Source: Paludibacteraceae bacterium (GTDB taxonomy: Bacteria > Bacteroidota > Bacteroidia > Bacteroidales > Paludibacteraceae). From it: a DNA stretch of 64,000 nucleotides. The position numbers and the translations under genes are program-made. Below are positions 54,857-64,000 of this stretch, one piece after another. The stretch lies in NCBI GenBank assembly GCA_017647145.1, contig JAGCLD010000023.1, positions 1 through 64,000 on the forward strand, given 5' to 3'. The notes under the pieces are model-generated. The model searched no databases. It was not told the origin of the DNA and was given only the letters and a program-made list of their open reading frames with translations. The stretch's first letter is position 1; every line of letters starts with the position of its first letter.

Positions 54857-57800
54857 ATGCTTATGAGAACAACTACAGCAAAACTTCTAAGAAGTGTATG
54901 GATGTTGTGCTTTGCGTGCTTTGCCTTCGTGGCTTCTGCGCAATACACCATCCTTGACGCTGGTTTTGAAGAAGGCATACCCACTGGATGGGTAGTTGAA
55001 AAAGGAGTAGGCAACGCTACATGGGTGCATGATGCAACTGACACCGGTAACGAACTGCCTGCTACAGCACACGAAGGAATAGCTAACATGCTCTTCTTTC
55101 AAGATGGAATGAGTACAATGGCTACTTCAAGACTCATCACCCCTAAGTTGGACCTTTCTATGTTCAACATTATTGGAGTCGGAACTCCTTTACTCACATT
55201 CCACTATGCTAACACAGGACGTATCTTTGAAAACCAATCTTTTGTTGACTCTTTAAGAATTTATGGTAGAGCGCAAGAGAGTGACGACTGGACTCTACTC
55301 AAATCTATTAAAGGTAGTCAAGATAGATGGACTAAAGACACCGTGGATCTACGCTTTTATGCAAACAACACTGCCTATCAAATTTGCTTTGAAGCGGCGA
55401 ATGGTAATGGACGTGGCGTAATGCTCGACGAAGTGAAAGTCATCGCTACAGCTTTCTGTAGTGCTGTTCCTTCTATTCGCGTCACTGAAAAGACTGAAAC
55501 TACTGCAAAAATCAGCTGGGACGGTAGTCAAGACGTTAGAACTTCAGAACTAAAGGTATCTACTACTCCGCTCACAGATATGTCACAAAAGGGTGATGTG
55601 TATGATGGAACGCTTACTGTCAGAGAACACCAACTCACAGGACTGATGCTTCAACAAAACTACTATGTCTATGTGCGCACATACTGTGACTACAACGACT
55701 ATTCTCCATGGGCTTCTACTGCATTCCGTCCCGACATGGCTGTGAATGTACCTTATACAATGGATTTTGAAGACTACCCGGGAACTGTCAATAATGAATA
55801 TACTGACAAACCGACTGTTGATACGCTCAACTTGCCGGCTAATTGGACGTATTGGAAGAATGCACATCTGCTGAAAGCCTACTCATCTGACTATCAATAC
55901 TACCCTTATCGTGGATATGGTACTACAGTGGCATTGAATCCGGAGGGAGTGGCAGAAGCCAATCGATTTTTGAATGTCAAAGCTTATACAAATTCTACAT
56001 ATGGAACGATTGAACCCTATGTAATCTTGCCGCGTTTGAATGTGGATAGTATCAATAAACTGTATATCACATTCAGCTATAAAACTCCTTCTTATGCCTA
56101 TAATAAATTACGTGTAGGTGTAGTGGATGACCCGGCTGATGAGGGCTCTTTTACTTTAATTGAAGAAATCACTGCTACTAAATTGGGCAAGGCAAAAAAT
56201 ACATGGACCACTGTGACTGTGTCTTTTGCTAACTATACCGGACATGGCAAGTACATTGCTATCCAACAAGAATGTGTCCGTTATGAAAATAAAACGGGGG
56301 GAGCAAATACTACTACTCAAATTGACAATATTCAAGTGGACTACATGCCGACTTGTATGAAGGCTACTGCTCTGAATGTGCTGAATGTGACTAATACTTC
56401 TGCTCAACTGACATGGGCAGGAAATGCAACTGCGTATGACTTGAAAGTGGCATCGGCTCCTATGGAGGATATGACAAAAACCGCTGACGTGTTTGATGGA
56501 CAAGTAACTGCAACAAATGTGAAGGATATTACAGGACTTAAACCGGGCATGTCGTATAAATGGTATGTGAAACCTACTTGTGGCACAGAATGGAGCGAAT
56601 GGCGTATCAATACCTTGGTGGGAAGTAAAGATACCTTAGACATCCCTTATGTACAAGATTTTAATAATGCTAACTACGGAAGTTATAGTGCATTGCCTAT
56701 CGGATGGACTTTTGGTGGTAATTATACTACTAATTTGCCTTATTTGCATGAATCAACTTATAATTCAGCGCCTGCAGGTTGTTATATAGGAGGTTCCACT
56801 TCGACACACTCTTATATCGTGACTCCGTGTTTGAAAACACCAATGAATAAATTGCAAGTGACTTTCTTGTGCTATACCACTGGTCTTGCTTATAAATTGC
56901 GCGTGGGTATAATGTCTGATCCGGAAGATATCACTACATTCGTACCAATGGATACTATTGGCTTTGAAGCAACAAAACAATGGAAAGAAGTGACGGTGGA
57001 ATTTGATGCCTACACAGGAAATGGCAATTATGTGGCTTTCTTGGTGGGAGATATCTCTGCCGGACCAATCTATATCGACGATGTGGTAGTGTCAAAGATT
57101 CCTTCTTGTAAAATGGTGGATGCTATCGAACTAAGCAAATTTACCAGCAGTAGTGTGCATGTGGCATGGACGCCACGTGGTGAAGAAACCGAATGGACCT
57201 TACGTTATGGTCCTGCCGGATTTGATGTGACCAAGGATGGTAAGACGATTACCGTGACAGGAAAACCGGAATATAACCTCACAGCACTGGAAGAAGCTAC
57301 ACAATATGACATCTATGTGCGTGCTGAATGTGGTGAAGAAGGCGTGGGACCATGGCGCATGGAAACCGCATTGACACAAAATGCTCCGGCAGTGGGATTG
57401 GGCTACAGACAAGACTTCTCAGTGGAAAAAGAAAATGGTAAATGGGTGTTTGTGCATGGGGATAATCCTAACCAATGGGTGATTGGTACAAATGCTAAAC
57501 AAGACCCGGGTAATCCGGCTGCCTATGTCTCAAATGACCCGGTGGAAAAACCGTATGTGTTTACACCGACTTCCGGTAATAAAACCACTTATCTGTATCG
57601 TACACTCAAATTTAACAAGGGGGCTTATACCGTTTCTTTGGACTGGAAGGGATTTGGACACAGCTCTTCTAACTTTGTAAGAGTGTTCTTGGCTCCTGCG
57701 GATGTAGTGCTTGAACCCAATGATTTCAATAATAAATATGGAACACAAACTACCACTGTACCAGAAGGATGGAGCAATCTCTCCACTCACATTGATGGTA

Positions 57801-60800
57801 CTACTGAATATTTGTATATAAACAAAGACTCTATATGGGAAAATGGTTGGAATAAATCCAAAGTGGATATGGCAGTAACACAAGATGGTTTGTATAACTT
57901 GGTATTGATGTGGGTTGACAATAGTACATCAGGCTCTAACTGCCCGGTAGCGGTGGACAATATCGCTATTGATACGGCTTTATGCCCGGTGCCTCAAAAA
58001 GTGAGTGTGGATGTCAACTATATACCGGCGACAAAAGCACGTTTGATGTGGAACGGAGGTAGCAAGGCAGAAATGAAAATAATGAACAAAGACGTTACCA
58101 CATTGGCTAAACGGCATTTGATTGATAATTTGCAATCGCCATCAGACACCTTGGTGAATTGGGCTAAAGATATCACAGTGTGGGAATATGTGGCAGAAGG
58201 ATTGGAAGTGTCCACTAAATATTACTATGCCGTGCGTACTTATAATGAAAACGACACTTCTGAATGGGCTGTGGGCAACTTCACAACCATTGATGCGGTG
58301 GACAATCCGTGTATAATACGCTTTGATGACTCTAATGCTTCAATAAAACTGCCATGGAAGAGAATTGGAGCAGGTACTACACAGCCTCTTACAGTGGCAC
58401 CTACCATGGAAATGTTGTTTGAAGGTGCTGCCAAAGGAACAGGTACTAATAGTGGATGGAGCAAGACGAAAGAGGGACACACGAGTTATACGGCTTGTCC
58501 TGCTTTTGGTGGTAATGGTATGTTGCTTTGTTCGGCTTCTGCGGCAGTAGGAAAACAGGGCGGTATTCGTTATTATGTTTATTCGCCTTATTTCATTGCT
58601 ACAGAAAACAACCAATTGCGTTTTGATGTGGTATATACCAATGGAAAAACCACCATTGATAGGTGTGCAGTGAGTGCGGTGGAAGCATTGGATTCTACCG
58701 ATGTGTTTGCCGTGTTGATTTCTACCGATATGGGGCAAACCTGGAAGATGAAAGATGCATACGTTTGGTCCATAAATATGGATGCTTACAAGGATAAAGG
58801 CTATAAGGCTGTGAATTCTTTGGCTGATATTACCAATAAGGGTGAAGGTGAATTCTTTAGCCAAAACCTTTCTCTAGCTGACTATGCGGGAGATACGCTT
58901 CAAGTGGCATTCTATATTTTCTCTGCACGTGCAGCAGCCGGTACCTCTGTATATTGTAACTTGGACAATTTCTATGTGGGACCAAAACCATGTGAACAAC
59001 CGAAAGATGTTGAAGTGAGTGAAGTGAAAGAAAATAGCTTCAAGTTGACTTGGAAACCGGGTGATACAGAAACTGCATGGAGAGTAAAAGTGGTTACACG
59101 TAAGTTGGAAGACATGCAAAGCATGGAAAATGTGGTGCTGGACACAGTGGTGAAAAATCAAACTTCACTCTTGGTGGAAAACCTTATTGCGAGTCGCCCG
59201 TATGGTGTGTACATGCAATCGGTTTGCGATGTAGATAACCCGGAAAGTGGAGTAAGCTATTGGACGGATATGCTGGAAGTGAATATGTCTTGTCCGCAAT
59301 CCTATACATTGCCGTATGTGGAAACATTTGATGATTATTCATTGGATGCTTTACATTCAAGTGTGAAAAAACTCTTCCACCCATGTGTGCAGGCTTTGGC
59401 AAATAAAGAGGCTAACAAAACCAATGTTTGTATCTATACAAGTACATTGTCTTCCTTGCCAAACAAGAGCAGTGACCACACCCAAGCGAAAGAATATGGT
59501 TCTTCACTTTATATGAATACACCGAGTGATGGTTGGGTGAGAGCCTTGCTACCGGAAATGCCGATGAGATTGGATTCTTTGATGATTACATTCTATGTGA
59601 CAACAACTAACAATACCGGTGAATTACAAGTGGGCGCGGCTTATCAAGATGAGTTTACATGCATCCAAACCATCACGCTCAAACAATATGAATGGACCAA
59701 AGTGGTGTTGCCATTCGACTCTTACACTGGAACAAAATTGATTGAGGTGGATGAAAATGGTAAGATGGATACTGTCATTGTTTGGGGTAACCACATTGCA
59801 TTGCAATCTGTGTCTGGTTCTACTAATCCGATTATCTATGTGGATGACGTAACCGTGGACGCAATCAGTGGTTGCTTGCCTCCTTCTTCATTCAAGGCGG
59901 ACTCTGTGGCACACGATGCAGTACATTACAAGTGGTCCACACGTGATTATGAAAGCAAATATCAATTGAAGATATTTGACACAGCTGTTGATGCTGAGGT
60001 GATTACTACAACTAAGGCTTTGGTGGATACAACCCTGGAAGGTGGAGAATTTATGTTGCGTGACTTGATTCCGGATCGTCCGTATTATGCGTATATCACT
60101 CCAATGTGTGAGGAAAATGAAAAGAATTGGAGCGCTCCGCTGTATGTACGCACAGTTTGTCCGGATGCATATACATTGCCATATAGAGAAGACTTTAATG
60201 CATGGAATCGTGGATTGAATCAAGCAAGCGAATGCTGGACCATGCACTCCAATCATGGTGTGCCGTATGCTACCTATTCTGCAAGTAATGAATTTGACGG
60301 TGCTTACCTTTATGCATCCTGCAGCACTTCAGGCTCTGGTGGAGATCAATGGCAATATTATATCTTGCCTAAGATGGATGCTAAACTTGATACAGTGCAA
60401 CTCTCATTGATGATGTACTCATCTAATGCTACTGGAGTGGGGCCGGAAGTAGGGGTGATGACTGATCCGAATGACACTAGCACCTTTGTGGCTATCGAAC
60501 AATTGGTGCCGGCCTATGATACATGGATTAACTCTGTAGTGTTGTTTAGTAATTACACCGGAGAAGGACAATATATCGCATTCCGTCAAAACTATGGTAC
60601 TTACATGAGTATTGACGATATAGTTGTGTCTGCCATCGGTTGTGTGCCTCCACGGAATGGTAGTTTGCTGAATCCTACGGAAAATAGTATGGAGGTGAAG
60701 TGGGATATTGAAACTCCTACTCCGACTTATGATGTGCTCTATTATTCTGAATTGAATGACTCGGTAATCGTGCATGTGGAAGGTAAGGAAAAGACTACAA

Positions 60801-63676
60801 TCACCGGACTCCGACCGGCTACAAACTACAAAGTGTATGTGCGTTCCATCTGTGAAGATAAAGGACCGAGCTTGTGGGTGAAGATTGGTGAACGCGCCAC
60901 CACAGAAGTTCCGGCGCAAATACCTTATGTGGACAACTTCTCTGTAAGTGAACAAAATGCAAAATGGCAAATGGTACAAGTGAGCACAATATGCAAGGAT
61001 TGCAACCAATGGACTTTTGGCACTGCACCGAAAACAAATGATACGTGCTTGTACATTTCTCCAAACGGATTGGATTTTGACTATGTAAAGGATCGCTCAG
61101 CGGCTTATGTGTATCGCCCGATGAATTTTGAAGCGGGACGCCATCAAATGATACTGGATTGGATGAGTGAAGCGTCTATGTCTTTAATCTCTGGTTCACA
61201 GTCGGATAAATATGACCACATGCGTATCTTCCTGATTTCAACTTCAGTGGATATGAATGAAGTGCCGGCTGCTGGTAGTACAAATGGTTATTATACTACT
61301 ACATTACCGGATTTTGCAGTGGCAGAAATTTCTAATCGCGCAATGCGCGACCAAAAGACATGGACCACGGATACTTTGTCATTCCTAGTACCTAAAGCGG
61401 GTACATACTATGTGGCTTTCTTCTGGAATAACTATCAACCCGTACGCAATGGTGAAAAACCGGCAGCTGTGGACAATATTAAGATTGAACAAGTCTTATG
61501 TGCTAAACCGGAAAATGTGACTTCTTATGCCATGGTAAGTGGTACAGAGGTTGAATTGGACTGGGCAAGTGGAACATCCTGGGATTTGAAGGTTTCTTCT
61601 ACTCCAATCAAGGCGGAAGACTTGGCTAATGCTGAATATGTGGCGGATATCCATGATGGAGCAGTGACCAAGAAACCGTATGTGGTAGGTGGAATGCAAC
61701 CGAACAAGGAATACTACTATGCGGTACGTACTACTTCATGTACGGAAGGTGCAACGGAATGGACCACAGGAACAATGCATACACTCTATACTCCATACGA
61801 ATTGCCATTTGTGGAATCCTTCACTACATTCGCAGGAACTGAGGATGATTTGGAATTGAAAGAATGGAAGTATTACCAAAACTATTTGAAAGATATTTTT
61901 GATGGTGTGGCATTGACAGAACCATCTTCTGTTTATTCTTTTAACTGGGAACGCGAATACGAAGGATGTGCTATTGCAGGTCCACATGCAAAAATAGCGG
62001 TACATACTTATGACTATGCAGAGTCGTATGGAGGTGGTGAGATACAACGAGTGTCTGGTACTACTGCTGACTGGTTGGTAACTCCAAATATCCGTATTCC
62101 GCAAGGGGAAACTAAATTGACCTTTGACTTGGCACTTACGCAAGCTAAGGGTGCATCTGCTTCTTCTTCTGTGACGGATTTGTGTACGGCTGTGGAAGAA
62201 ACTGTAGATGATGACATCTTTGCTATCCTTGTCTCTACTGATAATGGACGTACATGGAAAGAAGATGATGCTACTATCTGGAACGACGAAGATGGTGATT
62301 ATAAGTACAGTGAAATTCCGGCTACTGCCAATAAAGTGTTGATTGATATGAGCAAGTATGCGGGTCAAATCGTTCAAGTGGCATTCATGGGTCAATCAAC
62401 TGTGTTGAATGAATATCGTGTTGTTCACATGGATAATATTCGTATCAGCCAAACCATTCCGGTAACAATCAACGACACTACATGTGCCGGATATGCTTAT
62501 CGTGAAAATGGATTTGACATCCCGGCGGCTCAAGTACAACCTCAAGCTGAACCATACATCTACACGCGCATGGCTACTAACGAACTCACAGCGGATACAC
62601 TCTACACACTTTCGCTCATGGTCGGAAAAGCTACTACTGATACAATCGTTGCTAGCATTTGTGAAGGTGAAGTGTACGAAAAATTTGGATTTAAGGTTAA
62701 CCAAAGTGGTAGATACATCAATATGGCAACATCAACACTGGGATGCGACAGCGTGGTGGTGTTAGAACTCACGGTAAATCCTTCATATCTGTTCGAACAG
62801 TCATTGACCATCTGTCGCTCACAATTGCCTTACAATTGGAAAAACAAAACATTGGAAGATGCAGGTCAATACACCGATGAATACACTACAATCATGGGTT
62901 GTGACAGTATTTACACCTTGAATCTATCTGTGGTGGATAACTACAACATAACCTTGGATGTTCAACTTTGTGAAGGTGAAAAATACACACTTGGTACACA
63001 AGTGATCACTGAAACAGGTACATACGCTGAACCATTCAAGTCTGTAGAAGGTTGCGATAGTATCGTAACGGTTAATGTTACTGTCAATCCGACCTACAAC
63101 ATCACGGAAGAAATCAACATCTGTAAGGGTGCTTCTTATGAAATTGATGGACAGATATACACAAAACCGGGTGTTTATCCGGTGTTCTACACCTCTGTTG
63201 CTGGTTGTGATAGTATTGTTACCTACAAACTCAATGTGCTTGAAAAGATGTTCACAATGTTGAATGATACAATTCAAGAGGGTGAAATGTACAACAAGAA
63301 CGGATTCACCAACCTGACAGAGGAAGGCATCTACAAAGATACTCTCCAGGCTGTAGGTGGATGCGACAGCATCGTAGTCCTAACATTAGTTGTAGAACCT
63401 TTCGTGGCTATCAATGAAGCTTACGCCACTACAATTACGCTCACACCTAACCCTGTGAAACGTGGAGGAGTAGTCGTAGTAGAACAAGAGTTTGCTGCCG
63501 ACAGAATAAAAGTGGAAATATTTAGTCCGATTGGCGCTAAAGTCAAAGAACAAAACTTTGATATGCAAGCCACAAAAGACATTCGCTTAAGTGGATTCAA
63601 CGTATCGGGTACCTACCTCATACGCATAACCACTGACACCGGCGACATCTACATGGCTAAACTGATCGTCCTATAA
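54857..63676 (+). CDS. Giant T9SS-secreted multidomain adhesin-like protein
   Basis: Protein of 2939 residues. Signal peptide ends near ASAQ (ATG 54857, or 54863 giving MRTTTAKLL). Nine jelly-roll modules of the cleaved-adhesin/choice-of-anchor J kind start near residues 28, 299, 596, 848, 1149, 1484, 1773, 2019 and 2314 (most open with PY-V-DF, e.g. PYTMDFEDYPG). They alternate with fibronectin III-like modules (VRTYCDYNDYSPW type). About 2530-2855 has six repeats ending GCDSIV-L-L-V-P. The last 80 residues are a type A T9SS sorting domain (TLTPNPVKRGG ... GTYLIRITTDTGDIYMAKLIVL). Expected to cross the outer membrane and be anchored or released. Carbohydrate or protein adhesion is likely; no protease motif seen. 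Confidence 0.9.
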   Translation: MLMRTTTAKLLRSVWMLCFACFAFVASAQYTILDAGFEEGIPTGWVVEKGVGNATWVHDATDTGNELPATAHEGIANMLFFQDGMSTMATSRLITPKLDLSMFNIIGVGTPLLTFHYANTGRIFENQSFVDSLRIYGRAQESDDWTLLKSIKGSQDRWTKDTVDLRFYANNTAYQICFEAANGNGRGVMLDEVKVIATAFCSAVPSIRVTEKTETTAKISWDGSQDVRTSELKVSTTPLTDMSQKGDVYDGTLTVREHQLTGLMLQQNYYVYVRTYCDYNDYSPWASTAFRPDMAVNVPYTMDFEDYPGTVNNEYTDKPTVDTLNLPANWTYWKNAHLLKAYSSDYQYYPYRGYGTTVALNPEGVAEANRFLNVKAYTNSTYGTIEPYVILPRLNVDSINKLYITFSYKTPSYAYNKLRVGVVDDPADEGSFTLIEEITATKLGKAKNTWTTVTVSFANYTGHGKYIAIQQECVRYENKTGGANTTTQIDNIQVDYMPTCMKATALNVLNVTNTSAQLTWAGNATAYDLKVASAPMEDMTKTADVFDGQVTATNVKDITGLKPGMSYKWYVKPTCGTEWSEWRINTLVGSKDTLDIPYVQDFNNANYGSYSALPIGWTFGGNYTTNLPYLHESTYNSAPAGCYIGGSTSTHSYIVTPCLKTPMNKLQVTFLCYTTGLAYKLRVGIMSDPEDITTFVPMDTIGFEATKQWKEVTVEFDAYTGNGNYVAFLVGDISAGPIYIDDVVVSKIPSCKMVDAIELSKFTSSSVHVAWTPRGEETEWTLRYGPAGFDVTKDGKTITVTGKPEYNLTALEEATQYDIYVRAECGEEGVGPWRMETALTQNAPAVGLGYRQDFSVEKENGKWVFVHGDNPNQWVIGTNAKQDPGNPAAYVSNDPVEKPYVFTPTSGNKTTYLYRTLKFNKGAYTVSLDWKGFGHSSSNFVRVFLAPADVVLEPNDFNNKYGTQTTTVPEGWSNLSTHIDGTTEYLYINKDSIWENGWNKSKVDMAVTQDGLYNLVLMWVDNSTSGSNCPVAVDNIAIDTALCPVPQKVSVDVNYIPATKARLMWNGGSKAEMKIMNKDVTTLAKRHLIDNLQSPSDTLVNWAKDITVWEYVAEGLEVSTKYYYAVRTYNENDTSEWAVGNFTTIDAVDNPCIIRFDDSNASIKLPWKRIGAGTTQPLTVAPTMEMLFEGAAKGTGTNSGWSKTKEGHTSYTACPAFGGNGMLLCSASAAVGKQGGIRYYVYSPYFIATENNQLRFDVVYTNGKTTIDRCAVSAVEALDSTDVFAVLISTDMGQTWKMKDAYVWSINMDAYKDKGYKAVNSLADITNKGEGEFFSQNLSLADYAGDTLQVAFYIFSARAAAGTSVYCNLDNFYVGPKPCEQPKDVEVSEVKENSFKLTWKPGDTETAWRVKVVTRKLEDMQSMENVVLDTVVKNQTSLLVENLIASRPYGVYMQSVCDVDNPESGVSYWTDMLEVNMSCPQSYTLPYVETFDDYSLDALHSSVKKLFHPCVQALANKEANKTNVCIYTSTLSSLPNKSSDHTQAKEYGSSLYMNTPSDGWVRALLPEMPMRLDSLMITFYVTTTNNTGELQVGAAYQDEFTCIQTITLKQYEWTKVVLPFDSYTGTKLIEVDENGKMDTVIVWGNHIALQSVSGSTNPIIYVDDVTVDAISGCLPPSSFKADSVAHDAVHYKWSTRDYESKYQLKIFDTAVDAEVITTTKALVDTTLEGGEFMLRDLIPDRPYYAYITPMCEENEKNWSAPLYVRTVCPDAYTLPYREDFNAWNRGLNQASECWTMHSNHGVPYATYSASNEFDGAYLYASCSTSGSGGDQWQYYILPKMDAKLDTVQLSLMMYSSNATGVGPEVGVMTDPNDTSTFVAIEQLVPAYDTWINSVVLFSNYTGEGQYIAFRQNYGTYMSIDDIVVSAIGCVPPRNGSLLNPTENSMEVKWDIETPTPTYDVLYYSELNDSVIVHVEGKEKTTITGLRPATNYKVYVRSICEDKGPSLWVKIGERATTEVPAQIPYVDNFSVSEQNAKWQMVQVSTICKDCNQWTFGTAPKTNDTCLYISPNGLDFDYVKDRSAAYVYRPMNFEAGRHQMILDWMSEASMSLISGSQSDKYDHMRIFLISTSVDMNEVPAAGSTNGYYTTTLPDFAVAEISNRAMRDQKTWTTDTLSFLVPKAGTYYVAFFWNNYQPVRNGEKPAAVDNIKIEQVLCAKPENVTSYAMVSGTEVELDWASGTSWDLKVSSTPIKAEDLANAEYVADIHDGAVTKKPYVVGGMQPNKEYYYAVRTTSCTEGATEWTTGTMHTLYTPYELPFVESFTTFAGTEDDLELKEWKYYQNYLKDIFDGVALTEPSSVYSFNWEREYEGCAIAGPHAKIAVHTYDYAESYGGGEIQRVSGTTADWLVTPNIRIPQGETKLTFDLALTQAKGASASSSVTDLCTAVEETVDDDIFAILVSTDNGRTWKEDDATIWNDEDGDYKYSEIPATANKVLIDMSKYAGQIVQVAFMGQSTVLNEYRVVHMDNIRISQTIPVTINDTTCAGYAYRENGFDIPAAQVQPQAEPYIYTRMATNELTADTLYTLSLMVGKATTDTIVASICEGEVYEKFGFKVNQSGRYINMATSTLGCDSVVVLELTVNPSYLFEQSLTICRSQLPYNWKNKTLEDAGQYTDEYTTIMGCDSIYTLNLSVVDNYNITLDVQLCEGEKYTLGTQVITETGTYAEPFKSVEGCDSIVTVNVTVNPTYNITEEINICKGASYEIDGQIYTKPGVYPVFYTSVAGCDSIVTYKLNVLEKMFTMLNDTIQEGEMYNKNGFTNLTEEGIYKDTLQAVGGCDSIVVLTLVVEPFVAINEAYATTITLTPNPVKRGGVVVVEQEFAADRIKVEIFSPIGAKVKEQNFDMQATKDIRLSGFNVSGTYLIRITTDTGDIYMAKLIVL

Positions 63677-63700
63677 CACACCGATTCTATCTAAATCAAA

Positions 63701-63728
63701 GCGTGTCCTCTTTCGGGGGCACGCTTTT
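63701..63728 (+). terminator. Terminator of the giant T9SS gene
   Basis: GCGTGTCC (63701-63708) pairs with GGGCACGC (63717-63724, one G-U), followed by TTTT. 24 nt after the stop. Confidence 0.85.
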
Positions 63729-63830
63729 GTTATAGTGTAATCCGATAAAAAGAATTGCTAGGTGATGTATAATCTTCATTTTCCTTGACGGTATGTCCCT
63801 AAATACATCTTCGAAGAAGTCTGTTAACTT

Positions 63831-63885
63831 TAGTAGGCTATTAGTAGGTTATTAGTAGGTTATTAGTAGGTTATTAGTAGGCTAT
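63831..63885. repeat. 11-bp phased tandem repeat, locus F
   Basis: Five units: TAGTAGGCTAT (63831), TAGTAGGTTAT (63842, 63853, 63864), TAGTAGGCTAT (63875). The two end units share the same variant, so the array is symmetrical. No gene in 63677-64000. Confidence 0.92.
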
Positions 63886-64000
63886 AAAGATACTATTCAG
63901 ATGCAAAACAGAGATAATTGCTTGCAAAACAAATTGCTCACCTAACTCAGAGGCATCAACAAACTACTTATAGAGTAGACTTGCCTTATAAATAAGCATA

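Overview
The window is a stretch of a Bacteroidales chromosome; Prevotellaceae-like is my best guess, unproven. Signs are Bacteroidetes-type promoters (TTTG/TTGC, 19 nt, TAnnTTTG) before most transcription units, a SusC/SusD pair, a giant protein with a type IX secretion (T9SS) C-terminal signal, Bacteroidales families (DUF3256, DUF4286), a long charged insertion in Rho, and few Shine-Dalgarno sites. It is mostly core chromosome. I see no prophage, integrase, intact insertion sequence or CRISPR array.

Layout. 0.2-7 kb (minus): tamB and a DUF3256 gene, then panC-panD. 7-13 kb (plus): tsaD overlapping an exosortase-like gene, a K+/H+ antiporter, initiator tRNA, an S4 protein and a SulP transporter. 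12.8-22.6 kb (minus): a metallophosphatase, tRNA-Arg, lplA and a glycan-uptake operon in the order MFS transporter, SusC, SusD, SusE, with a promoter at the front and an intrinsic terminator at the end. 23-34 kb (plus): a small membrane protein, an orphan LytS-type kinase, rho, dxs, trkA-trkH, a DUF4286 gene, ruvC and an AAA+ ATPase, with tRNA-Ala opposite. 34-50 kb (minus): a four-subunit 2-oxoacid:ferredoxin oxidoreductase, pgi, gpsA, lysS, three small membrane-protein genes (two of them tandem paralogues), a lipoprotein and the operon valS, acyl-ACP thioesterase, tilS, membrane-tethered LuxR-like regulator. 50-64 kb: a 1.2 kb repeat-rich gene-free stretch, an outer-membrane barrel with a PAP2 phosphatase, rpsO, murI, the SRP RNA and a 2939-residue T9SS cargo protein.

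Themes. Potassium handling recurs (antiporter with RCK_C domain, TrkA/TrkH). Envelope work recurs (TamB, TonB-dependent uptake, barrel, T9SS adhesin, exosortase-like enzyme). The least explained material is between genes: six loci carry tandem repeats with an exact 11-bp period but different unit sequences, two share a modular order, and the 50-51 kb gap holds an irregular array of CGTCCTGTAG words separated by tiny hairpins plus a probable small RNA. A second small-RNA candidate lies between pgi and the ferredoxin oxidoreductase operon, and a 250-bp element with 16-bp perfect inverted ends looks like a non-autonomous transposon.
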